Of a DNA stretch of 13,268 nucleotides, positions 12,506 to 13,268 are shown in pieces. Numbering within the stretch: the stretch's first letter is position 1; every line of letters begins with the position of its first letter. This DNA is from Eubacterium sp. CAG:251 (GTDB lineage: Bacteria > Bacillota > Clostridia > Oscillospirales > Acutalibacteraceae). The position numbers were made by a program, and so were the translations under genes. The stretch covers positions 19,764-33,031 of the forward strand of contig FR889155.1 in NCBI GenBank assembly GCA_000436835.1, read 5' to 3'. The notes beneath the pieces were generated by a model. The model was not told where the DNA came from, searched no databases, and was given only the letters and a program-made list of their open reading frames with translations.

Positions 12506-13268
12506 ATGGAAAAAATCACAGGTAAAAATAACGAAATAATAAAGGGCGTTAAAAAACTCTTTACCTCTTCCAAGGAGCGCAGGGCACAGGGCTTGTTTGT
12601 TCTTGAGGGGGCAAGGCTTGTTTTTGACGTCCTTAACTCTTTTTATGAGGTTGAAATATTCTTGATAACGGAAAGCGCAAACGAAAGGTATTTTGAAAAG
12701 TCCGTTTTAATGCAAAGGAAAAGCAAAGCCTCTTATTTCATAAGTGATACTCTTTCGCAAAAATTAAGCGAAACGAAGAATTCACAAGGTATTTTTGCAG
12801 TTTGCAAAATGAAAAATGATAATAACGCTCTTCAAAACGGCAAAAAGTATATTGCTACGGATAATCTTCAAGACCCCGGTAATCTCGGCACAGTTATAAG
12901 GACGGCGGAGGCGCTCGGCATTGACGGCGTAATTGTCGGCGGAGGATGCGATGTATATAACCCAAAGGTTTTGCGAGCATCTATGGGTTCGGCGCTCAGG
13001 ATTGAGGTTATTGAATGTTTAAGCCTTGTTCCGATATTAAATCAGGCAAAGTCTCTCAAAATTAAAACGTATGCCACTTCGCCTGACACCTCTGCAAAAA
13101 AAATAAACGAAATTGATTTTTCAACTTCCTGCCTTTGCGTTATCGGTAATGAGGCTAACGGGGTAAGCGATGAGGTTATGGCAATGTGTGATGAAAAAAT
13201 AACAATTCCTATGCCCGGCCGTGCAGAAAGCCTTAATGCGCATGTGGCGGCAGCCATAACTATGTGGG
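12506..13268 (+). CDS. TrmH/SpoU-family RNA 2'-O-methyltransferase, 3' end cut
   Basis: The frame from ATG 12506 runs without a stop to the right edge, giving 254 residues; about ten more would complete a typical 260-270-residue member. A ribosome site ggag (12496-12499) precedes the start. Residues 1-100 form the L30e-like substrate-binding domain (RRAQGLFVLEGARLVFDVL). The SPOUT methyltransferase core then shows motif 1 NLQDPGNLGTVIRTAEALG (120-138), motif 2 VIGNEANGVSDEV (212-224) and motif 3 IPMPGRAESLNAHVAAAI (234-251), which form the trefoil-knot S-adenosylmethionine site. In motif 3 the usual SLNVS/AVA reads SLNAHVA, which is uncommon but compatible. These enzymes methylate ribose in rRNA or tRNA, and the exact target cannot be told from sequence. 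They often lie beside pheST, which would be outside this window. Confidence 0.93.
   Translation, partial: MEKITGKNNEIIKGVKKLFTSSKERRAQGLFVLEGARLVFDVLNSFYEVEIFLITESANERYFEKSVLMQRKSKASYFISDTLSQKLSETKNSQGIFAVCKMKNDNNALQNGKKYIATDNLQDPGNLGTVIRTAEALGIDGVIVGGGCDVYNPKVLRASMGSALRIEVIECLSLVPILNQAKSLKIKTYATSPDTSAKKINEIDFSTSCLCVIGNEANGVSDEVMAMCDEKITIPMPGRAESLNAHVAAAITMW

Overview
This AT-rich window, with bacterial Shine-Dalgarno sites and short intergenic gaps, looks like a chromosomal segment of an endospore-forming Clostridia lineage, most likely Oscillospiraceae/Ruminococcaceae-like gut bacteria. The main pointers are a clear sporulation sigma-G gene, a PurO-type IMP cyclohydrolase inside a purine gene cluster, secreted proteins with Lys/Tyr-rich fibronectin-III-like tails, and a NahK-type amino-sugar kinase. 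The genus assignment is inference. All genes are on the + strand except one small DMT/EamA transporter. The ORF at each window edge is cut.

Layout. (1) 2-652: 3' end of a surface or secreted protein, an FN3-like segment followed by a transglutaminase-like Cys/His/Asp domain. (2) 674-5076: purine cluster purE - purM - purN - purO - purD. These encode steps 2 (PurD), 3 (PurN), 5 (PurM), the N5-CAIR mutase reaction (PurE) and final ring closure (PurO) of de novo IMP synthesis. purF, purL, purK, purC, purB and an AICAR transformylase are not here and must lie elsewhere. A leader with an inverted repeat and a hairpin sits between purE and purM, and a hairpin separates purO from purD. (3) 5139-8498: a near-consensus promoter drives a membrane-fusion protein and a MacB/FtsX-type permease. 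No ATPase gene accompanies them. The fusion protein is enlarged by a Thr/Lys-rich linker and an InlB-B-repeat-like domain inserted in its helical hairpin. (4) 8499-8948: a gene-free stretch full of repeats. Two near-identical 27-bp palindromic hairpins, themselves direct repeats 337 bp apart, bracket a structured segment with further hairpins and a tandem 36-bp-period repeat. (5) 8949-10046: nahK-like kinase with its own promoter and terminator. (6) 10177-10944: sigG, convergent with the EamA gene (10950-11372, minus). The terminator for the minus-strand transcript appears to lie inside the last codons of sigG. (7) 11396-12370: divergent promoters, then a secreted protein with a signal peptide, a beta-rich domain, a Cys/His cluster and an FN3-like tail, then a strong terminator. 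(8) 12506 to the right edge: a TrmH/SpoU-family RNA methyltransferase, 3' end missing.

The best candidates for something not well described are the InlB-like insertion in the ABC-associated adaptor, the hairpin-bracketed repeat element at 8521-8885, and the terminator embedded in sigG. The purine cluster is conventional apart from its use of PurO.
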